Assembly (NCBI RefSeq): GCF_022346945.1
Contig: NZ_JAKRNI010000008.1
Span: 1-64,000, forward strand
Source of the DNA: Microbacterium sp. ACRRU
Lineage (GTDB): Bacteria > Actinomycetota > Actinomycetes > Actinomycetales > Microbacteriaceae
Length of the DNA stretch: 64,000 nt
Direction: 5' to 3'
The notes under the pieces are model-generated. The model ran no database searches, was not told the DNA's origin, and worked only from the letters and a program-made list of their open reading frames with translations. The position numbers and the translations under genes are program-made. Shown one piece after another: positions 26,383 through 35,762 of this stretch. How positions within the stretch are numbered: position 1 is the stretch's first letter; each line of letters starts with the position of its first letter.

Positions 26383-27020
26383 CAGGAAGCCCCCGCGCAC
26401 ACGTCGACGAATCGCGCGGCCCGTGCGCGCAGTCCGGCGCGGTCGCCGCCCCGGAACGCGTCGCCGAGAAGGGGACCGCCGACGCTGACCGCCACGGCGC
26501 CCGCCGCGAGCCAGGCGGCCGCTCCCTCGGCATCCACTCCTCCGGAGGGGACGACGGCGATGTCGGGGAACGGGCCTCGCAGATCGGACAGGTAGCCGGG
26601 GCCGACCTGGCCGGCCGGGAAGATCTTGACGGCCGAGGCTCCCGCCGACCACGACGCGAACAGCTCGGTCGGGGTGAGACCGCCCGGCACTATGGGCATA
26701 CCGGCCGCGACCGCGCGCTCGACGAGCGCCGCGGAGGTGATGGGGGTGACGACGTACTCTGCGCCGACCTCGATGGCCCGTTCGAGCTGCGCGGGAGTCG
26801 TCACGGTGCCGATGCCCAGATCGAGGGCGTCGCCGAAGCGCGAACGCAGGTCGGCGAACCGGTCGAAGGTGCCCGGGGTGGTCAGCGTCAGCTCGACGCT
26901 GCGGATGCCGGCCTCGGCCAGCGTGTCGAGCACGGGCGCGTAATCCTCGGCGCGCGCGGCCCGCGCGACGACGACGAGCCGCGACGCCAGGGTGCGTGCG
27001 GGGAGGGCCTCACCAGTCAT
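26382..27020 (-). CDS. eda: KDPG aldolase
   Basis: Eda splits 2-keto-3-deoxy-6-phosphogluconate into pyruvate and glyceraldehyde-3-phosphate. The 212-residue class I aldolase shows the Schiff-base Lys in [10 protein letters not shown] and the catalytic Glu in [21 protein letters not shown] and VPSGGV are also typical. The ATG at 27020 overlaps the end of manD by 11 bases; ATG at 27032 would extend it by four residues. It is the fifth gene of the operon, before kdgK. Confidence 0.92.
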   Translation of the reverse strand: MTGEALPARTLASRLVVVARAARAEDYAPVLDTLAEAGIRSVELTLTTPGTFDRFADLRSRFGDALDLGIGTVTTPAQLERAIEVGAEYVVTPITSAALVERAVAAGMPIVPGGLTPTELFASWSAGASAVKIFPAGQVGPGYLSDLRGPFPDIAVVPSGGVDAEGAAAWLAAGAVAVSVGGPLLGDAFRGGDRAGLRARAARFVDVCAGAS

Positions 27021-28236
27021 GCACGGTCCCATCGAGCAGGCGGTTCACGGGCAGATACGCCTTCGTGTACTCGTGGGCGCTCGCCGCCTCCTCGTCGAGC
27101 TCGACACCGAGTCCCGGCTCATCGCCGGGGTGCAGGAACCCGCGGTCGAAGGTGAAAGAGGTGCGGAACACCTCGAGCGTCTGCTCGTTGTGCGGCATGT
27201 ACTCCTGGATGCCGAAGTTGTGGATCGCCAGGTCGAGGTGCAGGGCCGCTGCCATGCCGATCGGCGAGATGTCGGTGGGTCCGTGGATGCCGGATCGGAT
27301 GCCGTAGATCGCGGCGAAATCGAGGAGCTTCTTCATCGCGGTGATGCCGCCCGTGTGCGTCACGGCGGAGCGGACGTAGTCGATGAGGCGCTCGGTGATG
27401 AGCGTCTGGTAGTCGAAGACGGTGTTGAACACCTCGCCGATGGCCAACGGCGTGGTCGAGTGCTGCCTCACCAGGCGGAGGGCGGCCTGGTCCTCGCTCG
27501 GCGTGCAGTCCTCGAGCCAGAACAGGTCGTACGGTTCGACGTCTTTGGCGAAACGAGCGGCCTCGATCGGTGACATCCGGTGGTGGCCGTCGTGGAGCAG
27601 GCGCAGGTCGGTGCCGAACTCCTCGCGGATCTTCGCGAACACACCGGGCATGTGATTGAGGTACTGGCGGGTGTCCCAGGTCTCCTCGGCGGGACGGTCG
27701 CCCGAGCGCTTCGCGGGCTCGTAGTCGTAGCGCACGCCCGGGCCCGCGGCCGAGACGCCGTAGATCTGTCCCAGACCCGGCACGCCGGTCTGCACGCGCA
27801 CGGCGGTGAACCCCAGCTCCCGGTAGCCCGTGATCGCGTTGGTGAGGGCCTCGAAGTCGGTGCCGGAGGCGTGGGCGTACACGCGCACGCCGTCACGGCT
27901 CGCCCCTCCGAGCAGCTGGTAGAGCGGCATCCCCGCCTTCTTGGCCTTGATGTCCCACAGCGCCATGTCCACCGCGGCGATCGCGGCCATCGTGACGGGT
28001 CCGCGTCGCCAGTACGCACCCCGGTACAGGTACTGCCAGGTGTCCTCGATGCGGTCCTCGTCGCGGCCGACGAGCATCGAGGCGACGTGGTCGGAGAGGT
28101 ACGACGCCACCGACAGCTCGCGGCCGTTCAGCGTGGCATCCCCCCATCCGACGATGCCGTCGGAGGTGACGACCTTGAGGGTGACGAAGTTCCGGCCGGG
28201 ACTGGTGATGACGACGTCGACGGACTCGATGCTCAT
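27010..28236 (-). CDS. manD: Mannonate dehydratase, enolase superfamily
   Basis: The 408-residue enzyme removes water from D-mannonate to give 2-keto-3-deoxygluconate. It matches the ManD/RspA group of the enolase superfamily: [33 protein letters not shown], a metal-binding barrel with [18 protein letters not shown] and AIGEVFN, and a C-terminal [13 protein letters not shown]. It replaces UxuA in this pathway. Some ManD-like proteins have other acid sugar substrates, but UxuB, Eda and KdgK alongside make mannonate the best guess. Confidence 0.88.
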   Translation of the reverse strand: MSIESVDVVITSPGRNFVTLKVVTSDGIVGWGDATLNGRELSVASYLSDHVASMLVGRDEDRIEDTWQYLYRGAYWRRGPVTMAAIAAVDMALWDIKAKKAGMPLYQLLGGASRDGVRVYAHASGTDFEALTNAITGYRELGFTAVRVQTGVPGLGQIYGVSAAGPGVRYDYEPAKRSGDRPAEETWDTRQYLNHMPGVFAKIREEFGTDLRLLHDGHHRMSPIEAARFAKDVEPYDLFWLEDCTPSEDQAALRLVRQHSTTPLAIGEVFNTVFDYQTLITERLIDYVRSAVTHTGGITAMKKLLDFAAIYGIRSGIHGPTDISPIGMAAALHLDLAIHNFGIQEYMPHNEQTLEVFRTSFTFDRGFLHPGDEPGLGVELDEEAASAHEYTKAYLPVNRLLDGTVHDW

Positions 28237-28295
28237 GCGGGGTCTTTCTGTTCGAGAAGGGGAGGGGCGGGGACGCGACGGCCCCGCCCCGGGGA

Positions 28296-29696
28296 TCACA
28301 TCGCCGCGCGCGGGTCGGTGAGGTCGCGGCCGGTCCACTCCGGCGCCACGAGAGCGGCGACCAGGGCCGATGCGGTGAACACGCCCATCAGCACCATGAT
28401 CGGCACGATGCTGCCGGTGGCCGCGGCCACCCAGGCGGCCGCGATCACCGGGCCGATGCCGGTGGCGATGATGGCCGCGATCTCGCGCACCACGGCGGTG
28501 AGCGTGTACCGGTTGCGGGCGCCGAAGATCTCGGGGATCGAGATGTTCTCCATGGATGCCAGGCCCAGCACCGAGATGTTGTGGATCAGCGCGTAGCCGA
28601 CGAAGATCCAGCCCACTTCCCGCGAGTTGATCAACAGCAGCGTCGGGACGATAAGCGCCAGCGAGAGCGCGGACATGACGATGTACATGCGACGGCGACC
28701 GAACCGGTCGCCCAGCCAGCCGACCACCGGGATGGTGATGAAGCCGAGGAGCGAGGAGACGATGACGACCTCGGGGCCGACCTCCTTCGACACGGCCAGG
28801 GTGATCGTGATGAACGAGATCAGGTACGTCTGCACGATGCCCGAGTTGCCCGCCTGCCCGAAACGCAGGAAGAACGACACGAGCACGGCCTTGAGGGGCT
28901 TGCGCTCCAGAGACTCGAGGGTGCGGATGTCGTTGGTCTCGGTGGCGACCTTCTTCAGCTCTGCACGGGAGAGCGCCTTGCCGTCGACGACGTCGGTGCG
29001 CTCTTCGAAGACGGGGCTCTCCTTGAGGTTGAAGCGCACCCACAGGGCGAACAGCATGATGACGGCGCTGCCGATGAAGGGGATGCGCCAGCCCCACGCG
29101 ATGACGTCGCTCTCCATCATCACGGCGAGCAAAATCGCCCAGATGCCGGACGCGAACAGCGTGCCGCAGTTCGTTCCGAGGGCGACGAGGGAGGCGACGA
29201 TGCCGCGGCGGTTGTCGGGGGCGTACTCGGCGAGCATGACGCCGGCGCCCGAGATCTCGGCGCCCGCGCCGAAGCCCTGCGCCAGCCGCAGGATCACCAG
29301 CAGGATCGGGGCGAGGATGCCGACCTGCTCGTAGGTCGGCAGGACGCCGATGAGCGTGGTCGCGGCACCCATGAGCAGGATCGTGTAGAACAGCACCTGC
29401 TTGCGGCCGATCTTGTCGCCGATGCGGGCGAAGAAGAACGCGCCGACCGGGCGGGCGACGTAGCCGACACCGTACGTCGCCATCGCGAGCACGACCGCCA
29501 TGGCGGCGTCGCCGCCGGCGAAGAAGATCTGGCTGAACACCAGGGCGGCGGCCAGCGAGTAGAGCTGGAAGTCCATGAACTCCAGCGCTGTCCCGAGCCA
29601 ACCGGAGACGGCGGCGCGGGCGAGGTCGCCCACGGACCGTTTGGCCGTGGGCGGGGAAGCCGACGCGTCGACGCCGGGCAGGGAAGAGCTGCTCAT
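28296..29696 (-). CDS. MFS transporter, metabolite:proton symporter type
   Basis: The 466-residue 12-helix carrier belongs to the MHS group of the major facilitator family, with [14 protein letters not shown] in helix 1, [18 protein letters not shown] and the central [12 protein letters not shown] loop. An extra charged stretch lies in the central cytoplasmic loop ([14 protein letters not shown]...). Its place inside a hexuronate operon argues for uptake of glucuronate, galacturonate or a related acid sugar. AAGGAG precedes the ATG. Confidence 0.85.
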   Translation of the reverse strand: MSSSSLPGVDASASPPTAKRSVGDLARAAVSGWLGTALEFMDFQLYSLAAALVFSQIFFAGGDAAMAVVLAMATYGVGYVARPVGAFFFARIGDKIGRKQVLFYTILLMGAATTLIGVLPTYEQVGILAPILLVILRLAQGFGAGAEISGAGVMLAEYAPDNRRGIVASLVALGTNCGTLFASGIWAILLAVMMESDVIAWGWRIPFIGSAVIMLFALWVRFNLKESPVFEERTDVVDGKALSRAELKKVATETNDIRTLESLERKPLKAVLVSFFLRFGQAGNSGIVQTYLISFITITLAVSKEVGPEVVIVSSLLGFITIPVVGWLGDRFGRRRMYIVMSALSLALIVPTLLLINSREVGWIFVGYALIHNISVLGLASMENISIPEIFGARNRYTLTAVVREIAAIIATGIGPVIAAAWVAAATGSIVPIMVLMGVFTASALVAALVAPEWTGRDLTDPRAAM

Positions 29697-29742
29697 CGGA
29701 TTACTCCTTCGTAGTGATGACGGGTGCTGCGATGACGGTGGG

Positions 29743-30747
29743 TCAGAGGGAGAGGAGGACCTTGGCGGATGCCGAGGAGTCGCGCGCCGTGGCGAACGCG
29801 GACTCCGCGTCGGTGGCGGGGACCACGTGCGAGATGACCGAGTCGAGGGTGTCGGTGGAGGCCAGGAGCGCGATCGCGTCGTCGATCTCGGTCGAGAAGC
29901 GGAACGCGCCGCGAATCGTGAGTTCCTTGGCCAGCAGGGGCGCGAGGTTGACGCCGATCTGGGCGTCGGGGAGCATGCCGACCTGGACGACCGTGCCGGC
30001 CCGGCGCGCGGCGCGCACGGCTTGCGTCAGCGCGACCCCCACGCCGGAGCACTCGAAGATGATGTCGAAGGACTCGGCGGCGATGTCGTCGGTTCCCACC
30101 AGGAACGTTTCCGTCGCGCCCAGCGCGCGGGCGCGCTCGAGGGGCTCGGGGCGGACGTCGCTCGCACCGACCACCGCCGCGCCGGCGTGCACGGCGGCGG
30201 CAGCGACGAGGAGGCCGATGGGGCCGGCGCCGACGACGAGCGCCCGCTTCCCTGTCAGGTCGCCGGCCAGGTTCACGGCGTGCAGGGCGACGGCGAGGGG
30301 CTCGGCCAGGGCCGCGCGCTCGAGGGGGAGCCCCTCGGGGAGGACGCGCACCATGTGCTCCTCGACGATGAGCAGCTCGGCCGCGCCGCCCTGACGGTGG
30401 GGGAACGCCGCCGCGCTCCCCAGGTAGTCGCCGCCGGGGCGGAGGTGGGGGCGCTCCTCCAGGCCGGGCACGGACGGGCCGAAGCGGGCGGGGTGGACCG
30501 TCACGGGGGTGCCCGGTGCGAGGCGCCCCGACGGGTCGAGGTCGACCTCGGCCGACAGCTCGTGGCCCGGGGTGAGGGGCTCGCGCACCGCGTACTCGCC
30601 GTTCTTCCCGTGGAAGTAGTAGTGCAGGTCGGAGCCGCAGACGCCGACGTACCGCACGCGCAGGCGGACCTCGCCGTCGCCGGGCTGCGGCTCGGGACGG
30701 TCTTCCCAGCGAATGTCTTCTGCGCCGTGGATCGCGAGAAGCTTCAT
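29743..30747 (-). CDS. idnD: Zinc alcohol dehydrogenase, L-idonate 5-dehydrogenase-like
   Basis: The 334-residue medium-chain dehydrogenase has the catalytic zinc site GVCGSDLHYYFHG and GHE, and the Rossmann motif GAGPIGLLVAAAAVHAG. The stretch GGDYLGSAAAFPHRQGG matches L-idonate 5-dehydrogenases, which turn L-idonate into 5-ketogluconate. Within this operon it may feed a second acid sugar into the pathway or act on a hexonate intermediate. It sits between uxuB and the MFS gene, with GAAGGAG before the ATG. Confidence 0.75.
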   Translation of the reverse strand: MKLLAIHGAEDIRWEDRPEPQPGDGEVRLRVRYVGVCGSDLHYYFHGKNGEYAVREPLTPGHELSAEVDLDPSGRLAPGTPVTVHPARFGPSVPGLEERPHLRPGGDYLGSAAAFPHRQGGAAELLIVEEHMVRVLPEGLPLERAALAEPLAVALHAVNLAGDLTGKRALVVGAGPIGLLVAAAAVHAGAAVVGASDVRPEPLERARALGATETFLVGTDDIAAESFDIIFECSGVGVALTQAVRAARRAGTVVQVGMLPDAQIGVNLAPLLAKELTIRGAFRFSTEIDDAIALLASTDTLDSVISHVVPATDAESAFATARDSSASAKVLLSL

Positions 30748-30791
30748 CGCGTCTCCTTCGTGTCGTCGCGCTCTCGGGAGCGCCGGGGTGA

Positions 30792-32288
30792 TCAGGGGGT
30801 GGTGGGCGCGAGCGTTCCGGATGCCGCGAGGCTCTCGGCGATGGCGCTGTCGACACCGCGCTGGACGATGGTGTCGACCAGGTCGCCGACGCGATCGACG
30901 AACACCGTGCGGTCGGCGAGATCTTCGCCGAACAGGTGCAGGTCGACGATGGCGCGTGCCGCGAGATCGCGTCCGGTTCGTGCGGGAACGGCCGTCAGCC
31001 GCTCGCGTGCGGGGTCGGTCATGGCGGCCGCGTGCGGGCCGGGATCGAACCCGGCGGGCGGGGCGATGCACGCGAGATACGCGGCGACGGTGAGCGCGAT
31101 GAGGTGCGGGAACTCGCCGCCGTCGAACGCATGCGCGACGGGCCCGGGGATGCGCTGGCCCAGCTTGACCGAGCCGTCCGAGCCGACCTGGCTCGTGCGG
31201 TGCCCGAGCGCGCTGTTGCCCCACCGGGAGAACAGGTCGCGCTCGTACTGCGCGATGTCGATTCCCGCCGGCGCGACGACGGAGGGTTCGTACTCGCGGC
31301 GCAGGACGGCGGCCGCAGCTGCTTCGATCTCGCGCTGGGCGATGGCATCCGGGATGGTGGCCGCGCCGCGCAGGGCCCCGAGGTAGGCGATGAGGGAGTG
31401 CGTGCCGTTGAGAAGGCGCACCTTGAGGAGCTCGTAGGACCCCACCTCGTCGGTGAAGACCGCGCCGCCGGCTTCCCACGCGGGGCGGCCGCCCGCGAAC
31501 CGGTCTTCGATCGCCCACATCGTGAAGGGCTCCGCCGGTACGGGGATGTCGTCGCGGACGCCGAGCAGGGTGTTCACGCGCTCCACGAGGTCGGGGGTCG
31601 TGGCCGGCACGATGCGGTCCACCATGCTGGAGGGGAACGTCACTGCTCCGTCGAGGAAGCGCAGGGCGTCGGCGCCTTCGGTATCCGGGAGCTCCTGCAG
31701 GAAGGCCCGCACGAGCTTCTCGGTGTGCGTGCCGTTGGACAGGAGGTTGTCGCAACTCAAGATGGCGATCGGCTCGGCGCCCGCCTGGGCACGTCGCTGC
31801 AGGCCCCGCGCGAGCTGACCGATGGTGGATCGGGGGTCGCCTCCGCGCAGATCCGCGGCGACGATCGGGTCGGTGAGATCGAGGCGTTGCGTCGACGGGG
31901 AGTAGCTGTAGCCGTTCTCCGTCACCGTCAAGGTCGCGATGCGGACCCGGCGGTCGGCGAGATCGGCGACGACCCGGCCCGGGTCGTCGGCGGCGACGTA
32001 CGAGTCGGTGTGCACGCCCGGTACATCGAGCGCGGTGCCCTCGGGGGAGATCGTGGCGACGGAGTAGAGGTGGTCCTGCGCGTGCAGGGCGTCGACGATT
32101 CGGCGGGAGCGCGAGGCGACGCCGATGATCCCCCAGTCGCCGCCGGAGGCGCGCAGGGCGGCCGCGGTGTAGACGGCCTGATGGGCGCGATGGAAGCTGC
32201 CCAGACCGAGGTGCAGGATCCCGTGCCCGGAGAGGGCGGGTGGAACCGCGACGGAGGTGTGTGCACCACGGTGCAAGGCGGCGTTCAT
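30792..32288 (-). CDS. uxuB: Fructuronate reductase (mannitol dehydrogenase family)
   Basis: The 498-residue NADH enzyme should reduce D-fructuronate to D-mannonate. It has the family's N-terminal HLGLGSFHRAHQAVY, then SCDNLLSNG, and the catalytic Lys in KVRLLNGTHSLIAYLG. Mannitol and tagaturonate reductases share this fold, but the ManD-Eda-KdgK genes behind it favour fructuronate. It is the first gene of the six-gene operon and faces the LacI gene across a promoter with a TGCAAA dyad. Confidence 0.85.
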   Translation of the reverse strand: MNAALHRGAHTSVAVPPALSGHGILHLGLGSFHRAHQAVYTAAALRASGGDWGIIGVASRSRRIVDALHAQDHLYSVATISPEGTALDVPGVHTDSYVAADDPGRVVADLADRRVRIATLTVTENGYSYSPSTQRLDLTDPIVAADLRGGDPRSTIGQLARGLQRRAQAGAEPIAILSCDNLLSNGTHTEKLVRAFLQELPDTEGADALRFLDGAVTFPSSMVDRIVPATTPDLVERVNTLLGVRDDIPVPAEPFTMWAIEDRFAGGRPAWEAGGAVFTDEVGSYELLKVRLLNGTHSLIAYLGALRGAATIPDAIAQREIEAAAAAVLRREYEPSVVAPAGIDIAQYERDLFSRWGNSALGHRTSQVGSDGSVKLGQRIPGPVAHAFDGGEFPHLIALTVAAYLACIAPPAGFDPGPHAAAMTDPARERLTAVPARTGRDLAARAIVDLHLFGEDLADRTVFVDRVGDLVDTIVQRGVDSAIAESLAASGTLAPTTP

Positions 32289-32365
32289 GCGGGGACCCCG
32301 GCGGTGCAGGAGGTCGACCCGGGGAGATCGTCGATGATCGGCATGAAAGCACTCTGACGGTTTTG

Positions 32366-32388
32366 TGCAAACTTGTCAAACATTTGCA
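32366..32388. promoter_or_regulatory. uxuB promoter and candidate LacI operator
   Basis: TGCAAA (32366-32371) and TTTGCA (32383-32388) form a dyad with 11 bases between. On the minus strand TTGACA (32379-32374) within it is a perfect -35 box for uxuB, with a weak CAGAGT -10 at 32356-32351. The divergent LacI regulator starts 46 bases away. Binding by that protein is inference. Confidence 0.55.
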
Positions 32389-32433
32389 TTCGGCGATCAC
32401 CGATGATGGAGACCTGGACAGGAAGGGGCGGCG

Positions 32434-33405
32434 GTGGCAACGAGTCTCACGGAAGTGGCCAAACACGCGGGCGTCTCGATCGCAACGGCGTCCCGCGCCT
32501 TCAGCGAACCCGACCGTCTGGCCTCGTCGACGCTCGATCGGGTTCGCCGTGCCGCCACGGAACTCGGGTACGCCACGCCGCAGGCCAACGTCGGCACCCG
32601 CACCATCGGAGTCGTGGTGCCGGATGCCGCCAACCCCGTGTACGCGACGCTTCTCAAGGCCGTTCAAGGGCAGGCCTGGCACGGTCGTCACCGGATCGTC
32701 CTCTTCGACACCGACGAAGACCTGCGCCGCGAGCGTGAGTCGATCGAACTGGTGCGGCGCCTCGACGGCTTGCTGCTGTGCTCGCCGAGACTCCCCGAAA
32801 CCGAGGTCGTCACCCTGCTGGGCGATACCCCGACCGTCGTCGTGAACCGCTCGATCCGCGGAACGGTGAGCGTCGTCATGGACGCCGAGCACGGCCCCTC
32901 GCAGGCTGTCGAGCATCTGGCGGCCCTCGGTCACCGCCGCATCGCCTATGCCTCAGGTCCTCTCGGTTCCTGGGCCGACGACCGCCGCGCAGACACGGTG
33001 GAGCGCGCCTGCGAGCGATACGGCATCGGGCTGACCCGCCTCAGCCACCACGCTGCCTCGATCCAGGGAGGACGCGCGGCGGCGGCCGCCGCCGCCGCGA
33101 GCGGTGCCACCGCGATCATCGCCTACAACGACCTGGTCGCGCTCGGGCTCGAAGCGGGGCTGGCGGATCTCGGCCGCACGTGTCCGGCCGACGTCAGCAT
33201 CGTCGGCATCGACGACATCGATCTGGCCGGTGCGGTCACGCCGAGCCTCACGACCGTCCGGATGCCGATCGCGCGGTCGGGCGCGCTCGCCGTGGAGCTG
33301 CTCCTGAACCTGTTGACCGGTGCTGGCGTCGATGACCCGCCCGAACTGCCCTCGCAGCTCATCGTGCGCGGCTCCACCGCCCCACCGAGGTCGGACGTCT
33401 CCTGA
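32434..33405 (+). CDS. LacI-family regulator of the hexuronate operon
   Basis: The 323-residue repressor has an N-terminal HTH (SLTEVAKHAGVSIATASRAF, residues 4-23) and a periplasmic-binding-like effector domain ending with GIDDIDLAGAVTPSLTTVR. It is divergent from uxuB and lies next to a TGCAAA dyad over the uxuB -35 box, so it probably represses the operon until an acid sugar or KDG-type intermediate binds. The GTG start follows GGAAGGGG. Confidence 0.83.
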   Translation: MATSLTEVAKHAGVSIATASRAFSEPDRLASSTLDRVRRAATELGYATPQANVGTRTIGVVVPDAANPVYATLLKAVQGQAWHGRHRIVLFDTDEDLRRERESIELVRRLDGLLLCSPRLPETEVVTLLGDTPTVVVNRSIRGTVSVVMDAEHGPSQAVEHLAALGHRRIAYASGPLGSWADDRRADTVERACERYGIGLTRLSHHAASIQGGRAAAAAAAASGATAIIAYNDLVALGLEAGLADLGRTCPADVSIVGIDDIDLAGAVTPSLTTVRMPIARSGALAVELLLNLLTGAGVDDPPELPSQLIVRGSTAPPRSDVS

Positions 33406-33540
33406 TCTCCGCGACGCCGTCGGCCGTCGCGCGGCAGCCGCCCTCCCGCCGACCGCGCCGACGCCGCGGTGGCATCCCGAGCTCCTCGACGTCGTCGCAT
33501 TCGCGGCCCGCGTCGGGCCCCGTGGTGGGACAATGTGAGC

Positions 33541-33876
33541 ATGGCTGAGCAGCCCGCCCCTGAACGCAAGCCCCTCGTGCACGAGGAGATCGTCACGCTG
33601 CGCGTGCGGCGCGCCCCGAAGTACGGCGTCTTCTTGGCGGCCGGGGCCCTCCTGGGCATCCTCGCTGCGCTCATCCTGACCTTCGCGATCGACGGTGCCG
33701 ACATCAGCCCGTACACCCAGGTCGTGTACACGCAGCTGCAGGTCTTCGGATTCACCGCGCTCATCTGCGTCGTCATCGGCGCGACGCTCGGTGCGGTCGC
33801 CGCCCTCGTCTCCGAGCGTGTCGTGGGGCGTCGCGTGCGCGACGTCGCCGTCGATCACGAGCGCTACCGCTACTGA
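33541..33876 (+). CDS. Small two-helix membrane protein
   Basis: The 111-residue protein has two clear membrane helices (about residues 29-51, VFLAAGALLGILAALILTFA, and 68-92, FGFTALICVVIGATLGAVAA) and short charged ends. The ends of the helices suggest both termini are cytoplasmic. I do not recognise its function. It is conserved-looking with strong codon bias, begins at ATG 33541, and ends 17 bases from a convergent gene. Confidence 0.6.
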   Translation: MAEQPAPERKPLVHEEIVTLRVRRAPKYGVFLAAGALLGILAALILTFAIDGADISPYTQVVYTQLQVFGFTALICVVIGATLGAVAALVSERVVGRRVRDVAVDHERYRY

Positions 33877-33893
33877 CGGTCGCGGGTCGCCGG

Positions 33894-34505
33894 TCAGGCC
33901 AGCTCGGCGATGATCGGATGGATGGCGGTGTCGAAGGCGACGACGTCGCTGCGCAGGCCGTCGGTGACCGCCACCGTCAGTGACCCGATCCACCACACCC
34001 CGCGCTGCGCGAGCGGGAGGACCTGCACGTTGAGTTCGAATGAGTGCGCCCGGCGTCCGACTCGCCGTTCGTGCTCGGCGATCGCGCTCGCATACGCACG
34101 GTAGGAGACGCCAGGTCGCGCGGTCTGCTCGCCCGCGTACCGGGCGTGGGCGTGGCGGGCGAACTCGACCGCCGGCGTCGCGTGGGGGAGGATCGCGTCG
34201 CGCAGAACGTCCGCGCGCCCGGTCGGCAATGCGACCAGGTCGTCGAAGCCCTCGACGAGTTCGAGCGGCACGGGCGAAGGATGAGCCAGCGGCTCGACCG
34301 TCATCGACCAGAATTCACGCCACTCGCGTTCGAGCAGTGATTGTTCGGCTTCGGAGCGGGGCGGACCTTCGTAGGCGGGCACGCGGCGCAGGGGCGGCAC
34401 CTCGTCGGGAGCCCGGATGCCGCAGACCTGGCGCAGGTACAGCGCGACCAGCACGGGCACCGCCGCGTCCTCGCGGATCACCCACTCCGGCTGACCGGCC
34501 ACCAT
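33894..34505 (-). CDS. Protein of unknown function
   Basis: The 203-residue soluble protein begins MVAGQPEWVIREDAAVPVL and has no signal peptide or membrane segment. It is rich in Glu, Arg, Ala and Trp; VWWIGSLTVAVTDGLRSD near the C-terminus looks like a beta hairpin. I see no catalytic motif I can name. It is divergent from purM, whose start lies 108 bases away, and the ATG is the first plausible one with normal codon use. Confidence 0.6.
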   Translation of the reverse strand: MVAGQPEWVIREDAAVPVLVALYLRQVCGIRAPDEVPPLRRVPAYEGPPRSEAEQSLLEREWREFWSMTVEPLAHPSPVPLELVEGFDDLVALPTGRADVLRDAILPHATPAVEFARHAHARYAGEQTARPGVSYRAYASAIAEHERRVGRRAHSFELNVQVLPLAQRGVWWIGSLTVAVTDGLRSDVVAFDTAIHPIIAELA

Positions 34506-34613
34506 GGCGCCATTGTAAAGACGCGCGTGGCGCCGAGGGGCGGTCCTTGCGCAGGACGGCCCCCTCGGCCTGCGCGGGAAGAGGCTGTCGGGCCGGGCGG
34601 GTAGTCTGTTCCG

Positions 34614-35756
34614 GTGGCCTCTGCTCCCCACGAAAACCCCTACTCCGCTGCCGGCGTCGACACCGCTGCGGGAGATCTCGCCGTCGAGCTGATGAAGTCG
34701 GCCGTGCGCCGCACCCACGGCCCCGAGGTGCTCGGGGGAGTGGGTGGTTTCGCCGGCCTGTTCGACGCCTCCGCGCTGCGCGACTATGCCCGCCCGCTGC
34801 TGGCGACCAGCACCGACGGTGTGGGCACGAAGGTCGCCATCGCACAGGCGATCGACAAGCACGACACCATCGGCGAAGACCTCGTCGGAATGGTGGTCGA
34901 CGACATCGTCGTGGTCGGCGCCCGCCCGCTCTTCATGACCGACTACATCGCGTGCGGCAAAGTCGTTCCGGAGCGCATCGCCGACATCGTCGCCGGCATC
35001 GCCCGGGGGTGCGCAGCCACCGGCACTGCCCTCGTCGGTGGCGAGACGGCCGAACACCCCGGCCTGCTCGGCGTGGACGACTACGACGTCGCGGGCGCCG
35101 CAACGGGCGTCGTCGAGGCCGCTCGCGTGTTGGGCGCCGAGCGTGTCCGCGGCGGTGACGTGGTGCTGGCCCTGGCCTCGAGCGGGCTGCACTCCAACGG
35201 GTACTCGCTCGTTCGCCACATCGTCGCCGGTCGTGGCATCACGTACGGCTCGGCCTCCGCCGAACTGGGCGGCACCTGGGGCGAGGCTCTTCTCGAGCCG
35301 ACACGGTTGTACACCTCGCCGCTCCTGCGTCTGCTCGACAACGCGACCCTCGGCCCTGGCATCCACTCGCTCAGTCACGTGACCGGCGGCGGCATCGCCG
35401 CGAACCTCGCGCGGGTGCTGCCGCAGAACACGTGGGTCGATGTCGACCGTTCGACGTGGAGCCCCTCGCCGGTGTTCCGTGTGCTCGCCGATCTGGGCGG
35501 GCTCGACCTCACCGCGACCGAGGGCACCTGGAACCTGGGCATCGGTTTCCTCGCGGTCGTCGCTCCCGAGATCGCGGATGCCGCGGTCGCGGCGCTGCGA
35601 GCCGACGGCATCGCGACGTGGCAGGTCGGGGTGGTGCGCGACGACGCGCGCCCCGACGGAGAGTTCGAACAGGGCGCGAAGGGCGTCGACGGGGGCGCCG
35701 TGCGCCTGGTCGGCGCGTACGCGGATGCCGGGGTCCCGGCGAACGGAGCGAAGTAA
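34614..35756 (+). CDS. purM: Phosphoribosylformylglycinamidine cyclo-ligase
   Basis: PurM closes the imidazole ring in the fifth step of purine synthesis, using ATP. The 380-residue protein shows STDGVGTKVAIAQ, GMVVDDIVVVGARPLFMTDY, GGETAEHPGL and the HVTGGGIAANL region. The start is GTG, and TAGTCT at 34602-34607 lies only 6 bases before it, so the message may be leaderless. purF follows after 6 bases. Confidence 0.95.
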   Translation: MASAPHENPYSAAGVDTAAGDLAVELMKSAVRRTHGPEVLGGVGGFAGLFDASALRDYARPLLATSTDGVGTKVAIAQAIDKHDTIGEDLVGMVVDDIVVVGARPLFMTDYIACGKVVPERIADIVAGIARGCAATGTALVGGETAEHPGLLGVDDYDVAGAATGVVEAARVLGAERVRGGDVVLALASSGLHSNGYSLVRHIVAGRGITYGSASAELGGTWGEALLEPTRLYTSPLLRLLDNATLGPGIHSLSHVTGGGIAANLARVLPQNTWVDVDRSTWSPSPVFRVLADLGGLDLTATEGTWNLGIGFLAVVAPEIADAAVAALRADGIATWQVGVVRDDARPDGEFEQGAKGVDGGAVRLVGAYADAGVPANGAK

Positions 35757-35762
35757 CACTTC

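Noticed and set aside
27010..29601. A very long minus-strand frame covering manD and continuing upstream for over 450 residues
   Set aside because: The upstream part is Arg/Pro-rich antisense-like sequence overlapping the true MFS gene in another frame; ManD homology begins at 28236.
29743..32934. A 1063-residue minus-strand frame across idnD, uxuB and the LacI gene
   Set aside because: Only the last 334 residues are IdnD-like; the rest is a stop-free shadow of uxuB and the LacI gene caused by high G+C.
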